From NCBI GenBank assembly GCA_002401765.2, contig NVTY02000014.1, positions 16,130-80,129 of the forward strand: a stretch of DNA of 64,000 bases, given 5' to 3'. The position numbers and the translations under genes were made by a program. The DNA is from Thiotrichaceae bacterium (GTDB lineage Bacteria > Pseudomonadota > Gammaproteobacteria > SZUA-140). The notes under the pieces were generated by a model that saw only the letters and a program-made list of their open reading frames with translations, did no database searches and had not been told where the DNA came from. Shown here in pieces: positions 30,148-40,401 of this stretch (positions within the stretch are counted from its first letter, which is position 1; the number at the start of each line of letters is the position of its first letter).

Positions 30148-31118
30148 GTCTCAACCACCTGTTCAATGCAGCCAAAGATAGAGTGGTTATTATGGTCAAA
30201 CATATCGATTTTGACGATGTCACCATGTTTCATAAAGGGGGTTGTTGCTTGACCATTATCAATAATTTCTAGTACGCGGCGTTCAGCAAGGCAGGAGCAA
30301 CCTCGCGTGAGGTCATTATTTGAGACGGTACCGGAGCCGATGATGGTGCCGCTGCCGAGTGGGCGTGTTTTGGCCGCATGTTGAATCAATTGTGCGAAGC
30401 TGAACTGCATATCTTTACCGGCATCGGGGTTGCCAAACTGTTTACCGTTGAGATTTGTGATCAATGGCAGGTGCAATTTACTATCGCGCCAGTGGTGGCC
30501 GAGTTCATCGGGTGTGACAGCGACTGGCGAGAAAGCCGTTGGTGGCTTGCCGTGAATAAAACCAAATCCCTTGGCCAGTTCTGACGGAATCAGGTTGCGC
30601 AGCGAGACATCATTCACCAGCATTAACAGTTTAATATGCGCGGCGGCATCACGGCTCGATGTTCCGAGTGGCACGTCATCCGTTACGATTGCGACTTCAG
30701 ATTCAAAGTCGATCCCCCACGTTTCATCTACGGCGTGAATGGCACCACGCGCACCGATGAAGGTATCGCTGCCTCCCTGATACATTAATGGGTCTTCAAG
30801 AAAGCTGGGTGGCATCTGCGCACCACGTGCCTTGCGTACGCGTTCGACATGGCTCAGGTAGGCGCTGCCATCGAGCCATTGGTAGGCACGTGGTAGTGGC
30901 GCGGAGAGATGGTAGCAATCGAGCGGGCACCCTTCGATGGCACCGTCATGGAGTTGGCTATCGATCTCTTGTAGTTGCGGTAGACAGACCGGCCAATGTT
31001 CAAGTGCCTGCTGCAGGGTGGCGGCAATTTGCGGCACTGCAATGTAACGAGTGAGTTCGCGATTGGTGACGATGAGGGTGCCGTCGCGTCCGCCTGTATT
31101 GAGTGATGCTAGTTTCAT
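30144..31118 (-). CDS. fahA: Fumarylacetoacetate hydrolase family protein
   Basis: YQGGSDTFIGARGAIHAVDETWGIDFESEVAIVTDDVP; GSGTVSNNDLTRGCSCLAERR. Confidence 0.92.
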   Translation of the reverse strand: MKLASLNTGGRDGTLIVTNRELTRYIAVPQIAATLQQALEHWPVCLPQLQEIDSQLHDGAIEGCPLDCYHLSAPLPRAYQWLDGSAYLSHVERVRKARGAQMPPSFLEDPLMYQGGSDTFIGARGAIHAVDETWGIDFESEVAIVTDDVPLGTSSRDAAAHIKLLMLVNDVSLRNLIPSELAKGFGFIHGKPPTAFSPVAVTPDELGHHWRDSKLHLPLITNLNGKQFGNPDAGKDMQFSFAQLIQHAAKTRPLGSGTIIGSGTVSNNDLTRGCSCLAERRVLEIIDNGQATTPFMKHGDIVKIDMFDHNNHSIFGCIEQVVET

Positions 31119-31151
31119 AATTTGCCACCTTCTTTTTATTCCTTCCCTAAA

Positions 31152-32273
31152 CTACCCTTTCCAGGAATCGACATAGGCGATCCATTCTACCTTCTCAGCC
31201 TGTGGTGCGACTGAAAGTGCATCGCGCGTGTCGATCATTACGGCAACCTCATCGGTCGCCTTGCGTTCCGTTTTAACCCCGGCCGCGAGTGCCTTTGGGT
31301 GCGGTCCATGAGGGAAACCACTGGCATGAAAACTCATCATACCGGGATGGATGTTGTCACGTGAAAAGAATTCACCCATGTGATAGAAGAGCACTTCATC
31401 ATAGTCTTCATTGCTATGAAAGAAGGGGACTTTGAGCGCGCCGGGATCGCTCTCCATTGGGCGCGGGCAGAAGGTGCAGACCAGGAAGCGTGAGCTGACA
31501 AACGTGGCGTGTGCCGATGGCGGCAGGTGGTAGCGGTGGCTCATGAGTGGGCGGATATCACGCCAGTTCACCCGCAATGGCATCAAGGTACCATGCCAAC
31601 CAATCGCATCAAGCGGATTAAAGGGATAGGTGATGGTCGAGAATTGATTACGTCGTTTAACGGCGATGCGCCACGTGGTTTCATCTTGCTGTGCACGGAA
31701 GGAATCGTTGATCTGCGGAGTATCGAGTACCGCAGGATCAAAGATGGCGTGATGACCAACGATGCCCTTGTCAGGCAGGGTGAAACTGTCGTTAGTTGCC
31801 TCAATCATCAACATGCTGAGTTCGGCGCTGGTTTCGATACGCCACATCGTGCCGCGTGGCAGCATCACATAATCGCCTTCACGAATCGAGAGATGGCCAT
31901 AATCACAGAAGAGCTCTGCGCTGCCTTGATGAATAAAGAGCAGCTCGTCACCATCCGCATTACGCACCAGGTGGTTCATGTTTTGCTGGGTTCGCCAAAA
32001 GCGCATCACCACATGGTCGTTACTCAATAGTGGTGTTGCATCCCATGGGCTTGCGGTATACTGATTAAGTTTTGTGCAATCAAAGGCGCGTGGCTTGAGT
32101 GGCCCCTCAAACTCACGCCACCCGGTGGGGGCGTGCTGATGGTACATCTGTGTCGCGGGGCCAAAGAAACCCTCTTTGCCGAGTTCACGTTCGAAGCTAT
32201 TGGCTGGCAGGTCAGTGTGTGCCTGACGTGAGGTCTCGCCTTCGCTACGCGGTAACGTGATCCAGGTTGGCAT
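31152..32273 (-). CDS. hmgA: Homogentisate 1,2-dioxygenase
   Basis: Cupin sequence; DELLFIHQGSAELFCDYGHLSIREGDYVMLPRGT; FFHSNEDYDEVLFYHMGEFFSR. Confidence 0.9.
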   Translation of the reverse strand: MPTWITLPRSEGETSRQAHTDLPANSFERELGKEGFFGPATQMYHQHAPTGWREFEGPLKPRAFDCTKLNQYTASPWDATPLLSNDHVVMRFWRTQQNMNHLVRNADGDELLFIHQGSAELFCDYGHLSIREGDYVMLPRGTMWRIETSAELSMLMIEATNDSFTLPDKGIVGHHAIFDPAVLDTPQINDSFRAQQDETTWRIAVKRRNQFSTITYPFNPLDAIGWHGTLMPLRVNWRDIRPLMSHRYHLPPSAHATFVSSRFLVCTFCPRPMESDPGALKVPFFHSNEDYDEVLFYHMGEFFSRDNIHPGMMSFHASGFPHGPHPKALAAGVKTERKATDEVAVMIDTRDALSVAPQAEKVEWIAYVDSWKG

Positions 32274-33329
32274 TTAAATTACCCCTCGTTTGATCTGATC
32301 CAGTTCAATCGATTCAAACAGTGCACGGAAGTTTCCTTCGCCAAAGCCATCGTTGCCTTTGCGCTGTATGATCTCAAAAAATATCGGGCCAATCACGGTT
32401 TGAGTAAAAATCTGTAGCAACATCCCTTTTTTATTTTCAAGGTCACCATCAATTAGAATACGGCGTTTTTTCAGTTCTGCAAGTGGCTCGCCATGGCCGG
32501 GTAGGCGTTTATCGACCATTTCATAATAGGTATCGGGTGCATCGAGCAGTTCGATACCATTAGCCTTGAGCATATCAACGCTTTGGTAGATGTCGTCACT
32601 GGTCAGTGCGATGTGTTGGATCCCTTCGCCGTGATAGGCATTCAGATACTCCTGGATCTGTGACTTGTCATCGGATGGCTCGTTGATCGGAATGCGGATT
32701 TTACCGCACGGGCTGCTCATGGCACGTGACTTGAGGCCGGTCTTTTGACCGCTGATATCAAAATAACGGATCTCACGAAAGCCAAACAGTTTTTCGTAGA
32801 AGTGTGCCCACTCATCCATTTGGCCATTGTGAACGTTATGGGTGAGGTGATCGATTTCCAGTAATCCTGAACCGCTAGGATTGAGATCGACTCCTTCAAT
32901 GGGAATAAAATCGACATCATAGATTGAGCGCTCTTCATAGCGGTCAACCAGGTAGAGCGCACTACGGCCGATACCGAGAATCGCCGGGATGTTAAGTTCC
33001 ATCGGCGCTACTTTCGCTTCAAATGGTTCAGCACCGAGTTCAAGTGCTCGTTTGTAGGCGAGGGCGGCATCTTCAACACGAATCGCAAAGGCGCAGCATG
33101 ATGGCCCGTGCTCTGCAGCGAAGCGCTGCGCAAAGCTATCGGGTTCATGATTAATGATGAAATTAATGTTGCCCTGGCGGTAGAGCACCACATCTTTGGA
33201 ACGGTGTTTCGCCACTGCAGTGAAACCCATTTGAGTGAATAGCGCTTCGAGTGCGCGTGTATCTGGGGCAGTATACTCGATGAACTCAAAGCCATCGGTT
33301 CCCATTGGGTTATCTGCATTTTGCATCAT
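32274..33329 (-). CDS. hpd: 4-hydroxyphenylpyruvate dioxygenase
   Basis: [77 protein letters not shown]. Confidence 0.95.
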   Translation of the reverse strand: MMQNADNPMGTDGFEFIEYTAPDTRALEALFTQMGFTAVAKHRSKDVVLYRQGNINFIINHEPDSFAQRFAAEHGPSCCAFAIRVEDAALAYKRALELGAEPFEAKVAPMELNIPAILGIGRSALYLVDRYEERSIYDVDFIPIEGVDLNPSGSGLLEIDHLTHNVHNGQMDEWAHFYEKLFGFREIRYFDISGQKTGLKSRAMSSPCGKIRIPINEPSDDKSQIQEYLNAYHGEGIQHIALTSDDIYQSVDMLKANGIELLDAPDTYYEMVDKRLPGHGEPLAELKKRRILIDGDLENKKGMLLQIFTQTVIGPIFFEIIQRKGNDGFGEGNFRALFESIELDQIKRGVI

Positions 33330-33610
33330 GCCACCTCACTAACGTTGAGTGTATGCGCTCTTTACGGGCTATACCAACGTTATCGACCAATTGACATTCT
33401 TCTGTTTGTTAAAGCAGTAACGGTGCCATTGATAGTGTATAGGTTATAACTATTTGTTAAACCTGAATTTTATTTGAGGTGATATTGATAGAGGGTGTCG
33501 CGTTGAGTAATCGATATGTTTGGCGCGCGGGAAGATAAATTGAACAATGAACATGGATAAAAGCAACGGGCATCATGGCGATACCCGTCGGAATTTTGCT
33601 TAGGAAGCTA

Positions 33611-33940
33611 TTATTCGCTAGCCGCGTCTTCGCTGACGACAGGCTTATTTTTTGCGAGCACAAATTCACTGATGGCAGTGAGTTCCGCTCCCTGGATATT
33701 AGGGAAGGCCGGCATGACCATTTCACCTTTACTAATAATGGCTGAAATGCTCTCAATATTAGCCTTTTCTGGCGAAATATCGTAGATATAGCCGTTTTCT
33801 GGTGTGTGGCAGTCGATACAGGCGTTACTGAAAATCTCTTCGCCTGAATTACCGGCAACTGGGGTGAAGTCGTTAGACACTGAGCAACCGGTAATGGTTG
33901 CTATGATGGTGGCTGCGCTCAGCATGGTCAGGCGTTTCAT
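33611..33940 (-). CDS. Mono-haem c-type cytochrome lipoprotein
   Basis: Lipobox ATITGC; NACIDCH haem-binding motif; distal Met in EMVMPAFPN. Confidence 0.85.
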   Translation of the reverse strand: MKRLTMLSAATIIATITGCSVSNDFTPVAGNSGEEIFSNACIDCHTPENGYIYDISPEKANIESISAIISKGEMVMPAFPNIQGAELTAISEFVLAKNKPVVSEDAASE

Positions 33941-34276
33941 CTAATCCTCTCTTTCGTATGATTGGGGGGTGCTGCGAAATTGAAAAGGAATGCTATCAAA
34001 ATAGTGCGCGCGTTGGAACTGCTGTGGGAAGATCTTTTTTGATTGTGCCTGTTTTTCAGCCATCTTGCCTATTTAGATGGCGTAGCTATAGATCTTCGTC
34101 GGACTCACGATATCAATTAGAGTGGAATATTATGATATCTAAATGAAATAAAAGGCGTTTTTTTTATATGGTTTATAGCGCTAAAGAGAGTCCTGTGTTG
34201 AGAAATCTGATACGACCTATGGCGCCCTTTTTGCAGGGTCTTTTAGCCAGCATCTTTTTATTAACAGGCTAGTTGC

Positions 34277-36484
34277 ATGTTAGTGGTGATTGTAGTGGGT
34301 ATAAGCCTGATTGCCATTGTCTCTCTATTGGTGCGCCTGCACCGCCTATCAAAAAATATTCAGATGTTAGAACAGCAGCATACCGCATCGCAGAAAAAAA
34401 TTGATCTCATCACAAACTACCGACGGATCTCTAAAACGGCGCCATGGGTCTGGTATGTTGAGCAAGATAAAGTTGAGTGGAGTGACGAAATATTTGAAAT
34501 GCTGGGTTACGAGCCCGGCTCGTTTGAGATAGATCGTGAGTTTTACATGAGCTGTGTCTATCCCGATGATCGTCCCAGGGTTGAAAAAGCACTTGCGAAA
34601 ATACTTGGGCGACATTCAGTTAGCGCCATGGAACATCGAATTTTCACTCGAAAAGGCGAAACACTGTGGATTGAGCAGCGCGCGGAGGTATTTCGTGACG
34701 CGGCAGGTAAACCAGAATTTGTGGTGGGCGTTTGCCAGGAGGTGACCGCAAGAAAAATCTCAGAACTGGATTTTATGGAGAAAAAGCGCACCCTGCGATT
34801 GATTCTCGACAATGCGCCAATGGGAATCTGGCTACAGGATCGTCATGGACGATTGTTATTTGTTAATAAGGCAATCTGTGACGCACTTGGCATGCCAGAA
34901 GAGGAATTTCTTTCTGTTGATCATTACGCTGAAATTTATCCCGGTGAAGAGAGTTCTGTAATGGGTTGTCTTGCGTCAGATGAAGCCGCACTAGGACAAG
35001 AAGGCGCGCATCACTCGTACGAGACACTAAAGTTTTCTGATGGGCGTCTACATGATCTCGAAATAATAAAAATAAGACTGATTAATAGCGAGGGTATTGT
35101 GAGTGGTTTGATCGGGCTGAGTACCGATATCACACAGCGTAAAATAGCGGAAGAAAACTTAAAATTCCTCGCCCATCATGATGGTCTCACTGGGCTTTAT
35201 AATCGAAACTATTTTGTTGATCAATTACGCAAGGCATTTGCGCTTGCTCAACGCCAAAATAACCACGGGGCGCTGCTCTTTTTTGATTGTGACCATTTCA
35301 AGGCGATTAATGATTCGCTTGGTCATCAAATAGGCGATGAGATTTTAAAAGAGATGGGGGCACGTCTTAGCCGGAATATTCGTCAGGAAGATGAGGTAGC
35401 TCGTTTGGGTGGGGATGAATTTGTTGTGATGGCGGTTAATATTGGCGAGGATCAGCGGGTTGCCGCAGAGCGGGCGCAAAGTTTTGCGGAAAAACTTAAG
35501 GATGTGTTGTTGGAACCTTACGAGGTTGCCGGACAGCTACATCATTTAACGCCGAGTGTTGGCGTGAGCCTATTTCCTCAGGAAGAGCAGACGGCGGATG
35601 ATGTGTTGAAACACGCGGATACCGCGATGTATCGTGCTAAGGATGCGGGGCGTAATACGATCCGTTTCTTTATGCCGAGTATGCAGCAAGAGGTAGAGCA
35701 GCGGCTACGTACCCAAACTGAGCTACGGCACGCGATTACACATAATGAATTAGCGTTACATTATCAGCCACAAATCAATGCGACAACAGGGGTCACCGGG
35801 GTCGAGGCACTGATACGTTGGAATCATCCATCCCGAGGAATGGTCTTTCCGGGCGACTTCATTGAAATTGCAGAAGAGAGTGCCTTGATCATTCCGATGG
35901 GAGAATGGGTGTTGCAGCATGGTTTAGCACAGTTTAAAAAATGGCAGGCAGAAGGATTGGTGTTGGGAACGATGGCGATTAATGTGAGTCCCAAACAGTT
36001 TCATCAGGATAGCTTTGTGGAGTATGTTAAGGGCTTATTAAATGATATGGACATGAGTGGCGAGGTGCTTGAACTGGAATTGACAGAGAATATTTTGTTA
36101 GATCAAACGGCCGAAACAGTGAGCAAAATTGAGGCACTGAAAGAGGTCGGCGTGCTTTTTTCAATTGATGATTTTGGTACCGGTTATTCTTCAATGGCCT
36201 ATTTGAAAAAGTTACCGCTCGACCGGCTTAAAATCGATAAATCTTTTGTGAGCGATATTACTACGAATATTAACGATGCTCATATCGTGAAAACGATTAT
36301 TGGTATGTCGCATAATCTTGGCTTGGAATTGATTGCCGAGGGTGTTGAAACCAAAGAAGAGATGGAATTCTTGCTTGAAAATGGTTGTGATGATTTTCAG
36401 GGGTATTATTTTGCAAGGCCAATGCCGGCGAAAAAAATCGTTGAATTTTGTCAGGCATATCGCCCTGTACGAGCACAAGTATAA
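34277..36484 (+). CDS. PAS-PAS-GGDEF-EAL diguanylate cyclase/phosphodiesterase
   Basis: GGDEF (LGGDEFVVM), EAL (GVEALIRWNHP), DDFGTGYSS; two PAS/PAC segments. Confidence 0.95.
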   Translation: MLVVIVVGISLIAIVSLLVRLHRLSKNIQMLEQQHTASQKKIDLITNYRRISKTAPWVWYVEQDKVEWSDEIFEMLGYEPGSFEIDREFYMSCVYPDDRPRVEKALAKILGRHSVSAMEHRIFTRKGETLWIEQRAEVFRDAAGKPEFVVGVCQEVTARKISELDFMEKKRTLRLILDNAPMGIWLQDRHGRLLFVNKAICDALGMPEEEFLSVDHYAEIYPGEESSVMGCLASDEAALGQEGAHHSYETLKFSDGRLHDLEIIKIRLINSEGIVSGLIGLSTDITQRKIAEENLKFLAHHDGLTGLYNRNYFVDQLRKAFALAQRQNNHGALLFFDCDHFKAINDSLGHQIGDEILKEMGARLSRNIRQEDEVARLGGDEFVVMAVNIGEDQRVAAERAQSFAEKLKDVLLEPYEVAGQLHHLTPSVGVSLFPQEEQTADDVLKHADTAMYRAKDAGRNTIRFFMPSMQQEVEQRLRTQTELRHAITHNELALHYQPQINATTGVTGVEALIRWNHPSRGMVFPGDFIEIAEESALIIPMGEWVLQHGLAQFKKWQAEGLVLGTMAINVSPKQFHQDSFVEYVKGLLNDMDMSGEVLELELTENILLDQTAETVSKIEALKEVGVLFSIDDFGTGYSSMAYLKKLPLDRLKIDKSFVSDITTNINDAHIVKTIIGMSHNLGLELIAEGVETKEEMEFLLENGCDDFQGYYFARPMPAKKIVEFCQAYRPVRAQV

Positions 36485-36494
36485 TGCCGCTGTT

Positions 36495-37721
36495 TTACAG
36501 CCAGCGTTTACTTAGGTAGTGTCCATGCTTAAGTCGAGCAATGCTTTCGCGCATGATTTCTCGGCCCCATTTAAACTCTTTATAGAGGCAGGCAAAGCGC
36601 CACATGTCTCGTAATATCTTGAGGCGATCTTTTAGTGGGAGTGCCATTAAGGCGGCAGGGAAATCCGCTTCATGCGGCCTACCAAAGGCGATCTTAAGTG
36701 GGTTCCACTGGTCAGTGGTACGTCGGACTTCTGTTGAAACCATGTCGCGATAGAGTGGCTGCAGTGCTCGATTATGAATCGCTGATTCGATGATCGCCTC
36801 ACCGGCAATGGCGCCGGAGTGTAATGCGCAGCTCATCCCTTCGCCAATCATATTGAGAAAGCCGGCGGCCTGGCCTGTGATCAGGACATTGCCCTTGCCA
36901 AAGACGTAGCGATTGATCAATGATGGCCCAAAATTTTCAGCACACCCTTCGTGATCCGCATCCGCAGGCTTAAGCCGGACGCCGTGTTTGTCCTGCAGGT
37001 AGTTGGCGACACGTTGGTGGCGCTGGTGAAAATTATCGCCACGTTTAAAGCCAACGCCGACAATCTGTCTGCCATCGCGCGCGTGGCTCCAGGTGTAGTG
37101 TCCTAGTTCTGGGTGGAACCAGAAATGGAAATACTCGTCATCCAGTGGGCAGTCGATAATCTCATGAAATTTTTGCCCGACAAAGAACCACGGAATCTGT
37201 TGTGGGTAGTCGGGGTAAAGCGCGCGAAGAACGGGTGAACTGGGGCCATCGGCACCAATCACATAACGGCATTTGAACTGAACCTCTACACCACCTTTTT
37301 TGCGTGTCGTAACGATCTGGTCATCACCTTGTGGTTGCATGCGGATAAAGGAGGTTTGATCCTGTACCTCCGCACCACTTGCCTCGATTGCCCAGTGGTC
37401 GGCATATTTACGGTGCAGATGTGGTGTGGTGCCGCCAAAAAAGTCCATTGACATCGACACCATCGATGGAAAGTGAAAGGTGACGCCGCGGCAGGCGGTC
37501 GGCGCGTGCAGTGCCTGCTGAGGAATAGGGCCGAAGTTTTCTAACATAAAACGGTGGCCACGTGGCGAGAGTATGCCGCTGCATATCTTGTGGCGCGGCA
37601 GTTCTCGCTTTTCGATGATGAGTGTTTCAAACCCTGCATCATGAAGTCGTTTGGCTGCAGCCGCGGCAGCAAGACTAGCGCCAACGATGATGACATCAAC
37701 GGTACGTATTTTGTTGGTCAT
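36495..37721 (-). CDS. Geranylgeranyl reductase-like FAD-dependent oxidoreductase
   Basis: VDVIIVGASLAAAAAAKRLHDAGFETLIIEKRELPRHKICSGILSPRG; IGADGPSSPV. Confidence 0.8.
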   Translation of the reverse strand: MTNKIRTVDVIIVGASLAAAAAAKRLHDAGFETLIIEKRELPRHKICSGILSPRGHRFMLENFGPIPQQALHAPTACRGVTFHFPSMVSMSMDFFGGTTPHLHRKYADHWAIEASGAEVQDQTSFIRMQPQGDDQIVTTRKKGGVEVQFKCRYVIGADGPSSPVLRALYPDYPQQIPWFFVGQKFHEIIDCPLDDEYFHFWFHPELGHYTWSHARDGRQIVGVGFKRGDNFHQRHQRVANYLQDKHGVRLKPADADHEGCAENFGPSLINRYVFGKGNVLITGQAAGFLNMIGEGMSCALHSGAIAGEAIIESAIHNRALQPLYRDMVSTEVRRTTDQWNPLKIAFGRPHEADFPAALMALPLKDRLKILRDMWRFACLYKEFKWGREIMRESIARLKHGHYLSKRWL

Positions 37722-37725
37722 CGTT

Positions 37726-38676
37726 TTAAGCTTCCACTAAATCGGCAATATGAAGGACGGGCAGGTCACAGGCTTGTGACATCACGGCGCCATCTTCGCT
37801 GCATTCAACAATAATGCGCTCTATATTGTGGCCGCTGAGTATCCAGCGCAGCTGTTCTTGGCTCTCGAGCATCGGCTTTATTGCGTTAAGGCCGCCGCCA
37901 GCAGTGGGGATTGCGTTGCGTTGCAAATCAAGGTTCATCTGGCAGCCCTGTTGATGGCGCAGTCGGTCATAGTGTGTGATTTTCTGTTTATGATCGAGAT
38001 GAAATGAACGTGCCTCAATTAGGTAGAGGTCATTTTTATTCAATTTTTTTGTCAGTTCACTTAGCAGGCTCAGGCTATGGCCGAGCGCAAAGAGCTCGGT
38101 TGCGGGTAGCCATTGGCGTAGCGACTTGAGTAGATGGCCGTTACTCACATAGAGTCGCTTGGCTCCCTGTAGCGGTTCAAGAAAGCTGTGCAGGCGGTGT
38201 TCTGAAATTTCGATGCCCGTCTCAAGTGCAAGCGCAATGTCATCACCATCATCAAGCGACAGTGCGGTGTCGGCCTCGCTTGAGAGCAGTGACTGGATAT
38301 TGGTTAGCCTCATTGGATTTTCACGTAGAGCCTTGCCGGGTAGGATGATACTGTTCTCTTCTATTTTTAACTCGGATGATGGCTGTGCCAGCAGCGAGGT
38401 AATCTTTTGGTTGAGTTCAGCCTCAATACCATGAGAAAAGGCCTCTTTTCTGAGTGTCTTAATGGTTTCTGTGATGTCAATATTCTCTGGGCAGAGGATG
38501 TCGCATGCACCGCACAGTAGGCAACTAAAGAGCGCGGGGGCAATGTCGTCATGCGTGGCATTGTGTTGAAGAGCCTTGAAGAGTCCTTGCGGGCTATATT
38601 GTACGTCTCGTTGCTGTTGCCACATTGGGCAAGAGAGTAGGCACAGGCTACAGCCATGGCAGTTGGAATGTGACAT
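37726..38676 (-). CDS. 2x[4Fe-4S] ferredoxin-type (Fe-S) oxidoreductase subunit
   Basis: CHGCSLCLLSCP and CLLCGACDILCP. Confidence 0.85.
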   Translation of the reverse strand: MSHSNCHGCSLCLLSCPMWQQQRDVQYSPQGLFKALQHNATHDDIAPALFSCLLCGACDILCPENIDITETIKTLRKEAFSHGIEAELNQKITSLLAQPSSELKIEENSIILPGKALRENPMRLTNIQSLLSSEADTALSLDDGDDIALALETGIEISEHRLHSFLEPLQGAKRLYVSNGHLLKSLRQWLPATELFALGHSLSLLSELTKKLNKNDLYLIEARSFHLDHKQKITHYDRLRHQQGCQMNLDLQRNAIPTAGGGLNAIKPMLESQEQLRWILSGHNIERIIVECSEDGAVMSQACDLPVLHIADLVEA

Positions 38677-40247
38677 TAGAAAATCACGTTACGGTTGAGG
38701 ATCATTGCGGGATCTGCCAGGCGTTTCATTGCGAGGTGCTTTTCGACTACCTCGTCGCCCAGTGCGCGCCGGATATACCCTTTCATCATGCCGCCAAAAC
38801 GGTAATAGCTGGTGCCAAGGTCTACCCCTATGTCATAGATCTCATTTTTAAAAGACTGTAATTGATCACGGCTATAGTTGTTATCGCCAATCATCGGTTC
38901 AAATTCACAACCGTAGGCCCACTCTTCGGCATCGGGTGGAATGCAGGATAGCTCGTAATGTGGTTTGTGTTCTGCGCGCAGCTTGATGCCGACACAATAG
39001 AGTGTGTAATGCGGGAAATATTTTTTGCAGACCGCATTGCCACGCGCAACCGATTCGACAAATTTGTCGACGCTGCTGGAGATGTCTGGAATCACCATTT
39101 GGCGACCACCCCAGTGCTTCCACACCGCGCGTGAAAAGACCACGGTGCGGTCGAGCATCTGTCCGCCTTGCATATGATGTGCGGGTTGCAGGTCTGGAAA
39201 GAGTTCGCGTTTGCGTTGGTAGAGGTATAGGGCCTCTTTGAGGCGCCATGGTCGCAGTGCGTAATGGATGACGGTGCGTATAGCAAAGGGCAGCTCACCG
39301 TAGCCACGCAGGGTTTTACGGTGATGTTTGAGGAATTCCGCCTCGCGTTCGTCACTGTCGAAGGCGACCAGTAGGGTGATGGCCTTATCCATCATGGTCA
39401 GGATGCCGCTGTAATCGCAGGTTTGTGTACGGTCGATGCGCATTAGATCCTCTACCGCATCGCGTAGCGAAGCGTAGTAATAGTAATGCATCCGCAACGG
39501 GGTGTAGGGGCGCACACGTAAGGTGGCTTCGGTGATGATGCCAAACTGACCGTAGCCCAGAATCACGCGTTGAAATAATGCTGCATTTTCTTCATCTGAG
39601 CATTCAACGATTTCACCGGTGGGGGTGACAACCTGAAGCGCCAGTGCCTGGTCTGCACTGCAGCCTAACTTTGATGAGTTGACGTCAATACCACCGACGC
39701 CCAGGGTACCACCCACCGAAGCGGTGAGGTTAAGTGGCGCTGATAGATAGTCTAGCCCTTCTCGGCGTAGTGCTTCGGCCAGTAGGTGCCAAAAGATGCC
39801 GCCCTCGGTACGTACGGTGAGCGCTTTTTTGTCGATATGTTGTACGCGGCTCATGCCGCTCATGTCGAGCAGTATACCGCCAAAGGCAACCGATTCGCCT
39901 TCGGTGGTGAGGCCACCTCCTCGGGTGGTGACGGGGACTGCGTGTTGTTGGGCGAGTTTCATCAAGGTGGCAATCTGTGTTGCGCTGCGCGCAATGACCA
40001 CGCCGTGTGGCTTGCCGTAGGCAAGGCCGCCTGCATCTGTAATGTAGGTGCCGGTGCTGTGTTCGGCTAGGCGTACATCAACGCCAGCTTGCTCAAGGCT
40101 GTCAACAAATGCCTGCCATTGATCACCTTGCCAGCGTTTAGGATTGGTCTGTTGTCGAGGGATGCCTTGAAGCGCATCGGGTGCGACCGGGCAGGGTGGT
40201 ATTTTACCGATGGTACGATCATTGGTTGTGATATTTTGACTGTCCAC
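38676..40247 (-). CDS. FAD-linked oxidase (GlcD-type FAD-binding)
   Basis: PHGVVIARSATQIATLMKLAQQHAVPVTTRGGGLTTEGE; PLNLTASVGGTLGVGGI; GYGQFGIITEATLRV. Confidence 0.9.
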   Translation of the reverse strand: MDSQNITTNDRTIGKIPPCPVAPDALQGIPRQQTNPKRWQGDQWQAFVDSLEQAGVDVRLAEHSTGTYITDAGGLAYGKPHGVVIARSATQIATLMKLAQQHAVPVTTRGGGLTTEGESVAFGGILLDMSGMSRVQHIDKKALTVRTEGGIFWHLLAEALRREGLDYLSAPLNLTASVGGTLGVGGIDVNSSKLGCSADQALALQVVTPTGEIVECSDEENAALFQRVILGYGQFGIITEATLRVRPYTPLRMHYYYYASLRDAVEDLMRIDRTQTCDYSGILTMMDKAITLLVAFDSDEREAEFLKHHRKTLRGYGELPFAIRTVIHYALRPWRLKEALYLYQRKRELFPDLQPAHHMQGGQMLDRTVVFSRAVWKHWGGRQMVIPDISSSVDKFVESVARGNAVCKKYFPHYTLYCVGIKLRAEHKPHYELSCIPPDAEEWAYGCEFEPMIGDNNYSRDQLQSFKNEIYDIGVDLGTSYYRFGGMMKGYIRRALGDEVVEKHLAMKRLADPAMILNRNVIF

Positions 40248-40401
40248 GCGTCGAGTTCTGCCTGATTGTCTTGGTCAAGTCGAGGTGTGCCTCGACTAAA
40301 GTTGTCAATTCTAGACCAAAATGGATCGTGCGGCATAGTCGCCTTTACTTATATTGGGGGCTGTTGAGCGACGGCGTGTTTAAACCCTTCTTTTTCTACC
40401 T

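Noticed and set aside
30788-31054. 88-aa plus-strand ORF antisense to fahA
   Set aside because: His/Arg/Val-rich antisense frame without family resemblance
31509-32030. 173-aa plus-strand ORF antisense to hmgA
   Set aside because: Opposite a conserved dioxygenase gene; no recognisable domain
33457-33858. 133-aa minus-strand ORF overlapping the cytochrome c gene in another frame
   Set aside because: Same strand but different frame over the haem-binding CDS; low-complexity composition, extends into AT-rich intergenic sequence
39002-40070. Multiple ORFs overlapping the FAD-linked oxidase gene
   Set aside because: All are alternative frames of a well-supported oxidase CDS
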